From contig LSRY02000010.1 of assembly GCA_001643675.2 (NCBI GenBank), positions 1,621,001 through 1,685,000 on the forward strand: a stretch of 64,000 bases of DNA. The letters run 5' to 3'. The stretch is from Monocercomonoides exilis (Eukaryota; Preaxostyla; Oxymonadida; Polymastigidae). Shown here piece by piece: positions 42,601-51,721 of this stretch. Positions within the stretch are counted from its first letter, which is position 1, and every line of letters starts with the position of its first letter. The position numbers and the translations under genes are program-made. Below the pieces are notes generated by a model, which did no database searches, was not told the origin of the DNA, and worked only from the letters and a program-made list of their open reading frames with translations.

Positions 42601-43312
42601 TCTTGAAATGCTTTCCCTGCACTTCCTCGTTCAGAGCTCTGCAATCCAGTATCTTCCTCCACTTTCCGTTTTTCTTTCTCACCATGAATGTCGGATTGAA
42701 CCACTTCGCCTCTGACTCCTGTATAGGCTTCACAACTCCGTCCTTCAGTTCCCCCTCCAAGAGGGATAAATAATTGTTCGTCATCTCTATCATCCCCCGA
42801 AACTCTTGTCTGTGTTTTCTCTCCTTAAGTGAGATTGGGGAATGGGGACTTTTCCATCGAGCTCTTATACCACGGCTTACTAGTTTGTCTTCCCCAATCT
42901 TCTTCCACTCGCTCAGCCTGTTCACCAGTCTCCCCGGAAGTGGCTCCCTCGGTGGTCCAATCACTATACTCTCCCTCACTCCTGGCGTCTTGTGGCCAAG
43001 TTGCGTCTGTGTATTCCCTTCTTCTTCGAGAGTATCTAATATAGCTGTCCTCGAGCTCCCCTCCCGGGCGCTCACAATTGGGGGCTCTATAACAATCCCA
43101 AAAGTTTTCAAGACACTCTTCTCGTTCCTCCTCTCGCTCGTCTGTTCCTTCACTCGGGGATATGCGGAGTCTCCTTCTGTTTTCGTTGTATCGTGTAGCA
43201 CCTCTTCTCTCGCTCTCTCCCTCAAACGATCCCGTGCGGTTTCTCGTTCTCTCTCCTTCTCTTGGTCTAACCTGCTCACCACTTTTCCGATATTCACGTA
43301 TTGTTTCTGCAT
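39641..43312 (-). CDS. DIRS pol frame: reverse transcriptase and tyrosine recombinase
   Basis: 1223 codons. The reverse transcriptase occupies about residues 205-400: FMVRKKNGKWRKILDCRALN, TLDISSAYQHV, the catalytic VIYLDDILLM near residue 323, and FLGWLWNS. The tyrosine recombinase occupies about 770-1090: first Arg in FGALRPAELERM near 920, the H-x-x-R box in YSIRHAVITHLARQEG near 1027, and the nucleophile in QEYYTV near 1060. Between them (about 450-770) this frame is open but reads as meaningless charged sequence, because the RNase H domain lies in another frame over the same bases. The ATG at 43312 may not be the true start: the frame is open further upstream to TAG 43811. Confidence 0.85.
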   Translation of the reverse strand: MQKQYVNIGKVVSRLDQEKERERETARDRLRERAREEVLHDTTKTEGDSAYPRVKEQTSERRNEKSVLKTFGIVIEPPIVSAREGSSRTAILDTLEEEGNTQTQLGHKTPGVRESIVIGPPREPLPGRLVNRLSEWKKIGEDKLVSRGIRARWKSPHSPISLKERKHRQEFRGMIEMTNNYLSLLEGELKDGVVKPIQESEAKWFNPTFMVRKKNGKWRKILDCRALNEEVQGKHFKMDSQETVVELLEENDWMTTLDISSAYQHVKVDEQFSPYLCFSFQDHCYAYVGMPFGAKDAPRVFTKIMRRAASHIREQWKGKLVIYLDDILLMHPDRDALRSISQEIAQFLRNLGWILSEEKLKLEPARSVEFLGWLWNSEKMEVTLQERKRVLLLEDVRKWIAHAKKGRNHRTRDLAALLGRLNFVRLQHPPASLQMRRMQYMLRQEIARGWLEWNGDSQLNDVGRINTLEKNPAREQAKESEEKEQTSRTYNGRIRAGMGCSINNINREQRGEDICSRELDPPGERVSDKREGVQSSVEDFGKERSMAERTENRPYSSEDRQHVREMDNPEEERSAIAHSNTESIGEETEQPGHHNSNGTPPGRTEHGSGCTQPDGEKAGLCTEGGESRRDITNNRTENTRYNFRSDCAGALREYLETILREKEERERNTRRRHSASPPVPEKHWTNLEREDEGSPEGTNDSDSASLAGADLDPVTAAWAFDRDTGDLSGVHDTGSEDEKGRLETTPRRGDSRHTGQENIQGRDLFLTWGEYVGAREIAAAILRSQKSERDTWRALRRFKQFLDRESMDDTDPLTTKDAKWIMAEFIETLSNTNLSSGVIYQTVLKVLESINLFRETKIDRKDIEIFLKTYVGDKPRRGKRYKSMWDLTIITRWAESTYDSKDIRTLQRRALILTMIFGALRPAELERMRRETTTFKDNSIQTQVRTKTSGGEIIKVIIRKHPNPRIDAVEALQHWMDYTKTTFKSEHVWFDIKEMQPASLQKIKEELTAILRENEIPESFTAYSIRHAVITHLARQEGADWKAINAYARWAPGSRVGQEYYTVLPVQDTNWILETIGGSVSQRGEDYKIDKMGDMKEGTLEISETEMKDRANELPKAGFGIRKKLTRKRSRGRMNLQSGEERRSETTHSRSSTPRQPSPQKTPSIIPSNICELTGEKDPTPLKKRGKDRRKHSGRSIAQIGDNTEGVTTGPMSPQRYPKKERA
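41014..41970 (-). CDS. DIRS RNase H domain in a shifted frame
   Basis: 318 codons in the frame one base off from the pol frame. It carries the RNase H signature TTDASELGWGAVL (first catalytic Asp), a Glu in EKESRAVLRTLE, RLKTDNMSARW (second Asp), and HLPGEQNTEADALSRM (last Asp). Its start, VGWNGTVIVNSMMLGELTHW, continues the reverse transcriptase sequence REIARGWLEWNG-like end of the other frame, so RT and RNase H are one domain series broken by a +1 shift at about 41,965. The frame ends at 41014, inside the tyrosine recombinase region. Confidence 0.85.
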   Translation of the reverse strand: MVGWNGTVIVNSMMLGELTHWRKTLLENRPRSLRRRNRPAELTTDASELGWGAVLTISTENKEEKIYVHGSWTLQESALAINEKESRAVLRTLERKGAWLKEQKIDHIRLKTDNMSARWTIQKKRGAPSLIPTLRALEKKLNSLDITIQTEHLPGEQNTEADALSRMARKPDYALRGEKVAEILQTIVPRILDTTLDQIAPVPCGSTWRLSSGRRKRERGTPEDDIVLVHPFLRNIGRTLKEKMKEAQRELTILILPAWRGQTWTPLLQPGHSIETLGTFQECMIPGAKMRREGWKLPPGEVIAVTLGKRIYKEETSS

Positions 43313-43394
43313 TTCCGTCCAAGATCGCGTCTCTCCCGGAGCTACGGTTACTCGTCGTGTATTCGTCTCGCTGTAATTTGCTTCTCTCTCTCCT

Positions 43395-43880
43395 CTCTCG
43401 GTCTCGCGGCAAAGCGCGGCTCTCTCTTCTCTCTCTGCTCTCTCTCCTCTCTCGGTCTCGCGGCAAAGCGCGGCTCTCTCTTCTCTCTCTGCTCTCTCTC
43501 CTCTCTCGGTCTCGCGGCAAAGCGCGGCTCTCTCTTCTCTCTCTACTCTCTCTCCTCTCTCGGTCTCGCGGCAAAGCGCGGCTCTCTCTTCTCTCTCTGC
43601 TCTCTCTCCTCTCTCGGTCTCGCGGCAAAGCGCGGCTCTCTCTTCTCTCTCTGCTCTCTCTCCTCTCTCGGTCTCGCGGCAAAGCGCGGCTCTCTTCTCT
43701 CTCTACTCTCTCTCCTCTCTCGGTCTCGCGGCAAAGCGCGGCTCTCTCTTCTCTCTCTGCTCTCTCTCCTCTCTCGGTCTCGCGGCAAAGCGCGGCTCTC
43801 TCTTCTCTCTCTACTCTCTCTCCTCTCTCGGTCTCGCGGCAAAGCGCGGCTCTCTCTTCTCTCTCTACTCTCTCTCCCTT
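43395..43880. repeat. 54-bp tandem repeat array in the DIRS gag-pol junction
   Basis: Nine units start (at GTCTCGCGGC) at 43401, 43455, 43509, 43563, 43617, 43671, 43723, 43777 and 43831. All steps are 54 bp except one of 52. On the minus strand the units code 18-residue Arg/Glu repeats, open in more than one frame. Confidence 0.95.
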
Positions 43881-43888
43881 CCGCTTCT

Positions 43889-45130
43889 CTACTCCTGCGA
43901 CCACTTGTTGGCTCCCATTGGTGATTCCATCGCTGTCCCTCCTTGAGTCCTTGGGGGAGCTGGGGGCAATGGTCCGATGATAGGGGCTGGCCTCCCTGAG
44001 ATTGTTGGACCAAACTGTGCTTGGAACTGGGCTGTTCTTTTCTTTCCTTTGAAGTCTGCGAAGCTCCTGCCGTAACCTCTTCTCTGGAGCTGTCTGTATA
44101 CAAAACCCTGGGTGCTCCTTCCCGAACTGTATCTTCTCGGGGGTCCACCTCTGGCTGTTGTGGGACCGAATCCTGTTGTGGAGTCGGGAGATGCACCGTA
44201 TCCTGCTGCATCTCCCTCTGCTTGAAAAAAGCTGGTGCTCTCCACCAGTTTTCTGAGGTTCTCCGGCACTTCTTTCGACATTCCCCCTTCTAAAAAGCCT
44301 TTTGCGCTTTCCCAACCCGATTGAGGAATAACTTTCAATAAGTTTATTCTGCTGATGCAGTCGGCGATAAGCGCGTAGGCGCAAAACAATCCTCTCAGTC
44401 GTTCTTTCTCCTCTTCCATGAGGTGCGTTCTCTCCAATTCCTTCGCCGTGAGGGCTGCGATCGCTTTTGCTGCTTCAAAGCCCGATTCCAGAGCCGGCTG
44501 GAGAAGTTCAATTGCTCGGCTAGCTTCAGGCGAGTCTCTTCTCCCCTTCGTTGAAATAGCTGTCCTTGCTAGCGCGTTCCAGCTTGTGTCTGTGTGTCCC
44601 GTGAAAAATACCTTCTCGCTTTCCGGAATAAACGTATTCAGTATGTCCTCATTCATTCTTAACGAGCCAGCTTTGCAAAACTCAATGAACTTCCTCAACT
44701 CGCTCGCTTGTCTCCGGGGAGTCAGCCACTCCCTGGGAAAAATTCTTGTAAAGTCTTCTGTTCCTTCTTTATCTTCCAGCGCTCCCAGTACCTCCGAATC
44801 CCAGTCGCTATCCTCTTCATATTCCCGTCTCCTGGTGCGACTAACTGAACGACGCGATCTCTCATGCTTTCCCTGTTTCCGCTTCGCGATCAGATCACCA
44901 GAATCTACATCAGATTCCGACTCGCTTGATCTCGATCTGCTTCTTCTCCTAGCTCGTTCCCTCTTCACTTTCCTCGTTGGCAAAAACTCCGTAGCTCCCG
45001 ACTGCCTTGCAATTGTCTGGCTTCTAGAAATTTCTTCGATCATGTCTTCTACCCTTGAAAGCCTGTGCATAACATCAAAACTTCTGTCTTCGCCGTCGCT
45101 ATTGTGTACTCTAACAGTATCTTGTGTCAT
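43889..45130 (-). CDS. DIRS gag-like protein
   Basis: 413 codons from ATG 45130 to TAG. There is an N-terminal coiled-coil segment, an Arg/Ser-rich basic patch (residues 55-110: RRRSRSRSSESESD), then an all-helical region typical of DIRS/Ngaro first frames (REWLTPRRQASELRKFIEFC, later NLRKLVESTSFF), and a Gly/Pro/Arg-rich end. No zinc knuckle is seen. Presumed capsid-like or RNA-binding protein of the element. It is in the same frame as pol, with three in-frame TAG codons between (43889, 43865, 43811). Confidence 0.75.
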   Translation of the reverse strand: MTQDTVRVHNSDGEDRSFDVMHRLSRVEDMIEEISRSQTIARQSGATEFLPTRKVKRERARRRSRSRSSESESDVDSGDLIAKRKQGKHERSRRSVSRTRRREYEEDSDWDSEVLGALEDKEGTEDFTRIFPREWLTPRRQASELRKFIEFCKAGSLRMNEDILNTFIPESEKVFFTGHTDTSWNALARTAISTKGRRDSPEASRAIELLQPALESGFEAAKAIAALTAKELERTHLMEEEKERLRGLFCAYALIADCISRINLLKVIPQSGWESAKGFLEGGMSKEVPENLRKLVESTSFFQAEGDAAGYGASPDSTTGFGPTTARGGPPRRYSSGRSTQGFVYRQLQRRGYGRSFADFKGKKRTAQFQAQFGPTISGRPAPIIGPLPPAPPRTQGGTAMESPMGANKWSQE

Positions 45131-45187
45131 TTTAAAATGCGGACAATGGTGTGTAAAAGAGTTAACTTGTTGGCGAAGTTTGATCTA

Positions 45188-45270
45188 AAACCACCCATTA
45201 TTTATAAATACTCATTATCGAAGGAGCAAACCTGCTCCTTGCGTTTGCAGATTCGCTCCATTGCGAATTG
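45188..45270. repeat. DIRS terminal inverted repeat, 5' end of element
   Basis: Begins AAACCACCCATTATTTATAA and ends CCATTGCGAATTG. It is longer than the left repeat by the segment copied in the right half of the internal complementary region. Confidence 0.9.
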
Positions 45271-45749
45271 CACATCATTATTCAAATTGCACAATGGAAA
45301 GAATCTCATTCAAATGGAAATAGAAAGAAGCTTCGAAAATTTGGAGATATTCGGAATTCAATTATTATTCTGGAAATAAGAAAAAGAAAAAGATACTTCA
45401 AAAGATTTTGAAGAAGAAAGATGAATTAATAATGAAAACAAAAGGAAAAAATGAAGAATAACTATTTGTGAGGTTATTATTTGTGTGCCTTTTTTGCTGT
45501 TTCATTGTTGATTTATTTTCTTCGCTTCTATCTCAAAAATCTCTTCTCATTCGCCTTTTTCCATCATCTCCTCTTTTCCTCTTTCCAATCCAACTTCTTC
45601 TCCTTCATCTCCTCTTTTAGCTTTTTTCTCTTCCAACATCTTCTCTTTCTTCTTCTTCTCCATCCATCCTATTTCTTTCTCCTTCTTCTCTTTCCTCAAA
45701 CACCTTTATCACATCCGAGAAGTCACGTTGTTTAGCCCCAATTTTTTGT
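45271..45749. other. DIRS flank, no clear gene
   Basis: AT-rich, then a pyrimidine-rich stretch at 45,530-45,700 (CTT/TCT-rich). It may be the decayed 5' part of the pseudogene that follows. Confidence 0.4.
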
Positions 45750-47470
45750 TTCTATCTCGGAAGATGCAGCAAATGTGCTCCTTCAAATTCAAAACTACCT
45801 CCTAAACATGCAATTGATTCATCAATCACAGAAGCAACAACAACAGTTCCATCATGAAATACAAACCTCTTCCTGAAGCATTTTCCTTAAACAGCACCAC
45901 TCCCGGGACAAACATGCAATCACATCCTTCTGCAGTTTCTTCCACATAAACACTAATTCTATCAATGTCATCTGCATTCCATTCACAATATGCACAACAA
46001 ATTGCGAGCCCACCTATTTTCAGTCCATTGTCAAATCACAAAAAGTCTTTGCCAGTGAGCGAAACAAATTCGCAAGTGACAGAACAAAATTCATTCGTTT
46101 ATGATTCTCAGTTGCATCCGCAGAAAAACATTTGACAACAGCAGGAACAGCAACTGAAGTCAAATACCGAAGCAACACGACAATACACACAAATTTCTCC
46201 TCATATGACTTCCCCTAAAAACAGCAGTATTTTTGCATCCTCAGCTCCGTCAGTTTCTGCCTCTTCGCTTTCTCAAGCTTTATCGCACGTTACAACTATT
46301 TCAAATGTTGTAACGTCTTTCACTTCACATGATGTACTTATCACTTTGCAAACGTCTTCGATTTCACCTTCAGCTGCTCCAGTTAACTTCGATTCGAGGC
46401 ATCTTCGGATGAAGGACACAGTTGCCATTGGGTAGAAAGTGGTATCGAAGCGGCTGCGGGACCTGTGGCAGTGGGCGATTCAGAATGTGCTGAAAGTCGT
46501 GAGGAAGAACCGGGAGAGCTGGAACTTGCAGCACATCAACCAGAAGTGGAGGTGCGACAGACTGCGATATATGATGGAGAGGGTGCAGTATATGCGAGCG
46601 ATGGATCAGCAGACGCAGGGGTGAGTACATGAAAAGCAAAGTGAAAAAATCCTTTGCAGAGATCAAAGGTGTCGTGATGAACGAGCACTTCAGAAGGAAC
46701 AAGAGGACTTTAAAGAGAATGAGGAATAATTTTCCGGAGGAAGGTGCAAAAGATAATGCTTTGTTTTCAAGACTGATTGAAGAAGACGACAATAAGAAGA
46801 AAAAAGGAAAACAGAAGCGAAAGAAGCACAAATTGATGACTCAAAAGACTAATTGAAAGCAAAACAACAGGGAATAAAATCAGTTTGCAGAAAAGCGAGT
46901 GAATAAAAGAGTTCAGATGGCTGAGAGAGAAAGGGAGATTCAGATACAGCGAGATAAAGAATAGGAGAAGTGGAGAGAAGCAGCAATGGAAGCGAAGTGG
47001 AAGCTGCTGGAGATTGAAGAGCGATAGAGACAGAGAAGAATTGAGCTGGAAAATGAAGGGAAAGAAAAAAATTCCATTGAGAAGATTTTGAGGGACGAGC
47101 AGAAAAGAATTGCAGATCATGATAAGCAGAAGTTGAAAAAGGAGGAGAAGATGCTTGATGAGAAACGAAAACAATATCAGACTGAACAAAACAGAATCCT
47201 ATCTGAACAGAAAGAAGAAGAAGTGCAAAGGCTGCAAAACGAGAAGAAGTCTGCGGAGATTCGCTTCAAGTTGATGAAAGAGGCTGCAGCTGAATGAGGA
47301 GCAGCTGGAGGCGCTGGGGATAACAGCAGCGTTGCTGAAGATGATAGCAGAGATTGATGCAGAAAACAAGTTTGTGTTCGGGCAGTACTTTTGAGTGCTG
47401 GTGGATGTGCAGAAGGTAGTGGAAGGCGAAATGCGGAAGAAGAAGAAGGGAGAAGGAGATAGAAATTGAG
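45750..47470 (+). pseudogene. decayed gene with C-to-T-type nonsense codons
   Basis: Coding-like sequence continues across many stops and some frame changes. In order: a Gln/His-rich piece (LIHQSQKQQQQFHHEIQ), a Ser/Thr-rich piece around ASSAPSVSASSLSQALSHV, a helical piece RLRDLWQWAIQNVLKVVRKN with WNLQHINQKW, a donor-like GTGAGT at 46622 with acceptor near 46660, and a charged coiled coil to 47297 (RDEQKRIADHDKQKLKKEEK). A last piece in another frame reads EEQLEALGITAALLKMIAEI, then DAENKFVFGQYF. In-frame stops are TAA, TGA, TAG, TGA, TAA, TAG, TAG and TGA, each one C-to-T change from CAA, CAG or CGA. Family unrecognised; the coiled coil plus Trp-rich helical part looks like one large ancestral protein. 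Confidence 0.7.
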
Positions 47471-47819
47471 AGAAAGGGGAAGAAAAAGAGAAAGCGAACT
47501 GATATAAACTGAGAAGAAAAACAAAAAATATTCTGAAAGTTCAATGAAACTTCTTCAAAGAGTGAATTTTCTGAAACTCCAACTTTGCTTCAATCTCATT
47601 TTGATTTTCATTCAACTCTTCATTGGATAGCAGTCCCTTCTGTCACACACGATGTTCCTATTCTTCATTTCATATCGAAAAATACAAAACGAATAAAAAT
47701 TTAAAAAATAATCGGCAAATAATGTACATCTCTCCATCACCAGCAACTGTGTTTCATCGCTTAACATTCATTCATCCTTCATATTTTCCTCCTCAATTTC
47801 CTGTGTCTATTTCCAGCTT

Positions 47820-48251
47820 CTAAGGTTTCGCTTCCAAAAAATTCTGCTGTCTTAGCACAAAACTATCTGCAATTGTCATTCCCGTCTTCCTCATTCGCTC
47901 TGTCTGCTTCTCTTTCGTCTTTTTCTTCTTTTTCAATTGCTCCTTAAATATTCCATAAAGCTCTTTCTGGAGCAACGTCTTCGAAAAGCACATCATCATC
48001 ATCAAATCCACTTTTGACTCAACAACAGCAACAACAGCATCTTCAACCAACGGCTGTGTTCCAATCCCTTCCTTTTGATTCTCAGCCTCTCCTTCTGCTG
48101 AAAGATATTCTGAGTTTGATAGAAGCCATATGATGGGGATGAATGCAGAAAAGTGCATCATGTTCCACTTTGAACGACTCATCCCGTCTATTTCTGTTGT
48201 TGCAAACGACAGCACTGACAAAGTTTGTGAGAAGGAGTGGATGAAGAACAA
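47820..48251 (-). CDS. hypothetical fragment
   Basis: 143-codon frame. The part from about 48,120 downwards has coding-like composition (TQPLVEDAVVAVVESKVDL, then LLQKELYGIFKEQLKKKKK, and a basic end), closing at TAG. The upstream part is doubtful. It abuts the pseudogene on the other strand and may be another relic. No family is recognised. Confidence 0.3.
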   Translation of the reverse strand: MFFIHSFSQTLSVLSFATTEIDGMSRSKWNMMHFSAFIPIIWLLSNSEYLSAEGEAENQKEGIGTQPLVEDAVVAVVESKVDLMMMMCFSKTLLQKELYGIFKEQLKKKKKTKEKQTERMRKTGMTIADSFVLRQQNFLEAKP

Positions 48252-49924
48252 CAGAAAGATGTTCAGTGCAGTTTCTGATCTTCTTCTTCTTCTTCTTCTT
48301 CACATTAAAGAAAGACTTTTTTTAATCAATTTTTGTTTCAGCTCATTAAAGTCCAATTGCATTTGTTACGCACAAATTCTATTTTGTTGAAGGCAAATGG
48401 CAACTGTCAATTGGCAGCGTCAATGGTGGTTCATGTAAAGACGCACAAATAATAAAGCATACAATTGAAAATGAAAACAAACAACAAAACTTCAATTTTC
48501 TTTATTTTTTATTTTTCTTCAATCAAAACTGAAGCTGGATATTTTCATAAATCAAACAATTGTTTGAGTATTTCATTTTTTATTTTAAAAGTGTTTGATT
48601 GCAACATTTGGTTGTGACAGTTTTATCTTCCAAAGTATTAAAATTAGTTTTGTTTTTAATAATTCTTGTTTTGGCTTTTTCCTTTCATAATTGAAGTTTC
48701 AAAAAACAGTATTCTCAAAACAGGTTCAATATATTTTTTTGTTCACACAAAAACGTATTTTTATCGAATTTTCAAGTCAGAATGAAATTTAGATGCAAGC
48801 AGAAAATTACTGGAAATATTATATTCATTTTGAATTCAAAATTCTCATTTAAAAAAAAAGTCCCTTTTGTTTTATTTTTGGGAGAAAATCAATATGGAAT
48901 ATTTTCATCATGTTTTCATTCCTACACACATAATTTCACCAGAATGGAAATAAATGCTTCAAAATATTTTTTTTCATCCCACTGAAATTATGCATGTTGG
49001 AATGAAATTTTGAAAAAGAATTTCAGTTATAATTTTTTCCTGAAAATTAAACAAAACGAACTAATTAATATGAATTAGACACATTTAAATCTTTGTTTCA
49101 TTTGTCGATCAATTATTCAGAATTCTTTTTCATTTTCAATTATGAAGGAACTTTTCTTTGTCTCATATTTTGTTGAAAATTTTTAATAAATCACCAAAAA
49201 TACTCATCTTTTTTTTTTTAAATCAAGATAAAAAATACATTTTCCAAAGTTTGTTTATGAAATTTAGTGGTAAAATTACAAACGGGATTAATGATTTTCA
49301 AAAAGAATTTTTGGATATCAGATTCATCACTAACAGCCGAACTTGCAAGTTTTTCCTTGTTGAGATTTCAAATTGAAAGCCATAAAGAAATAACAATTTT
49401 TGAATTCACTGTGAAATTCAATTGATTGGTTGAAAAAATACGTTTCAAACACCAAATAAAAATTTTTTAACTTTTTTAAAAAATAAACATTTTAGATTAT
49501 TCAATAAAAACTTTCAGTATTGAACATTCATTTCAAAATCAATAAGTGTAATTCTTTTTGAAAGGGAATTAATTTCAGAAAAATATTTTTACATCATCAG
49601 TTCAATTGATAATAAATTAATTGGGCAAAATATTTCTCTTCAGGCATTTTCATAAAAAAGTGATGCACTTTTTATTGACTTTTTGAAAACAAAAAACACA
49701 ATTATAATGGGTCCATTTATTGACATTCGTGAAATGTCACAACAGTTCATTTTTTTATTTCAACGATAACTGTTTTCGGTTGTGAAAATCAGATTTATTT
49801 CAAAATCTGATAAACTTTAATAATGTTATGAGTGAAGAAATCTTTCTCCGCCTTGTGCAAAAAATGCTTGAAAGACCGTCTTTCCCACCAAATGAAATTG
49901 TTTGCTTGTGGCTTGACAAATAGT

Positions 49925-49985
<61 letters not shown>

Positions 49986-50507
49986 ACTCCTTTCGTAAAT
50001 TTTTAAGCAAAATATTTTTTAGAAAATATTATTTTATGAACTACATAGACTTAATTGCTTTGTTTGTTTTAATTTGGTTGCATTCGCAAACAAACATTTC
50101 TTATATGAAATGATTGTTGAAAGATGATTGAAATCAAATGATCTATATTCAATAAATGAATTTGGATTCGTAGAATATAAATAACAAAAAGTTCTTTTAT
50201 TCATTTAAAGTCGTATCAATTTGAAATTTCATGAAGAAGAAAAGGTTGAAAAAGAAGTATCATTTTGAGGAAAATTTGATTATTTAATTTCATATTATCT
50301 ACCTTTATAACATTCCCTAACGTCTTTACAATCGCCATATCATCTCATCCACAAATAATGCATCCATTTCTTCATTTTCCTTCTACTCATTCATCAGACG
50401 TATCTCTATCCTTTCCATCCGTTTTGCTCGCTTCAGCTTTTCATCAATGCAACCAATTTCTATCTGTTACTGAATCCAAAGCATCTGATTCACTACCCAA
50501 TTTTCGT

Positions 50508-50543
<36 letters not shown>

Positions 50544-51721
50544 TCCGTTTTCTACTGGTATAGTAGTTGAAATGGTTAAACAAGAAGTAGTTTCGAAGTT
50601 GATCAACTGATTTGTTGGTAAGCATCATTTATTTTGCAACCTTTTTTTCACAGCATACTTTCAGCTTTCGATGTTGTAAATTGTTTTCTTTGTCAAATTT
50701 TTCTATTTTTTTTATCTTTCATTTATCTTTATGCTGTCAAAGCCAATAAATATTCCTCTGCACTCATCGCTTTCCATTCTTTTCGAATTAAACCACCAAA
50801 TCCTTCTTGAAATATGTTTCCATCTCCAATTCCAACAAATTCTGAGTATAATAATTAAATAGCTCTTACTCTAATAGTTGTTAATTGGAAAGCAAATTCA
50901 TACTTCTCGTATTTCAGCTCTACAAAGCAAAAATTGACCATGAAAATAATCTGTAAGATTCATAGATTTTGAAAAAGATATAAATAGAAATATCAATAAA
51001 TTGAAAAAAAAAATAAACAAAATTCAAACACTTTCTTATTCAAATTCTGGATTTCTTTAAATGTATTTCCTTCATAGATGATTTTGTAAAAATAACACCA
51101 CAAAATTCAAAAATAAAACCTCTACCGATCACATTTTGCGATGCTAAAGAAAATAATTTAAACATTTATGAAATAAATTATCACAAGCAATCTATCATTT
51201 CCCCATCAATCAATAAAAAAACCATTTCAAGTCTTTTAAAAATTTATTTTTCAATGATCAACGAACAAATCTTTGAAAAAATTATAGTACTTTGTACAAG
51301 ATATTCAGAATCATCGTAATCAACTCATTAGCAAATAAAATATTAATAACCACATTTTCAAACCTGAAAAACACATGGATCCATTGCTTCAAGTGAATTT
51401 TATAGAATAATAAGGAATTTATTGCATTATGACAGAGAAGATCGAATAAAAAAATATCACTCGAATGGATAATCACGTTTCATATTTCTTCTAAAAGAAA
51501 TCAAATAGATTATAAAAAAAAGATCTTTTATTAAAAAATGGGCTTTTATTAATGCTTCATCAAAAATAGATTCACTGATTAAAAATTAATTTCGTTTTCA
51601 CAAACTTTATCATTTCTCCTCGTTGGTTGTTTGGTCCATAATTAAGTCGTTTTTTTCTGTGATCAAACATTTTTGTTTCTGTAAATCCTCTTGAGCAACA
51701 ATTAGCAATTATATAAACCAT
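48252..51721. other. 3.5-kb AT-rich intergenic region
   Basis: I see no gene or structured element. It holds a run of 57 A (49927-49983) and a run of 32 T (50509-50540). Short frames here lack coding composition. Part of the end (51.5-51.7 kb) must hold the promoter of the repeat-protein gene. Confidence 0.6.

Larger units (their letters stand above)
38775..45270 (-). mobile_element. DIRS-type tyrosine-recombinase retrotransposon (6.5 kb)
   Basis: The element reads right to left. Its two ends are inverted repeats (38775-38840 and 45188-45270). An internal complementary region at 39433-39530 is the reverse complement of the two outer ends fused together: 39433-39472 pairs with 38775-38814, and 39470-39530 pairs with 45210-45270, sharing a three-base TTG junction. 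This is the layout of DIRS-1, which replicates through a circular intermediate and integrates by tyrosine recombinase without target duplication. Coding order 5' to 3': gag-like, reverse transcriptase, RNase H, tyrosine recombinase. Its GC content is clearly higher than that of the flanks. The long frames and intact catalytic motifs suggest a young copy. Confidence 0.92.

Noticed and set aside
43395-43880. CRISPR-like array
   Set aside because: The units are contiguous 54-bp copies without unique spacers, inside a retrotransposon coding region of a eukaryote.
43811-47300. Alternative genetic code in which TAG and TAA mean Gln
   Set aside because: It would join gag to pol and repair part of the pseudogene, but MYCBP ends at TAG with the family's exact length, AIP1, NTMT1, cornichon and CFAP20 end at TAA where their families end, and the pseudogene also has in-frame TGA and frame changes.
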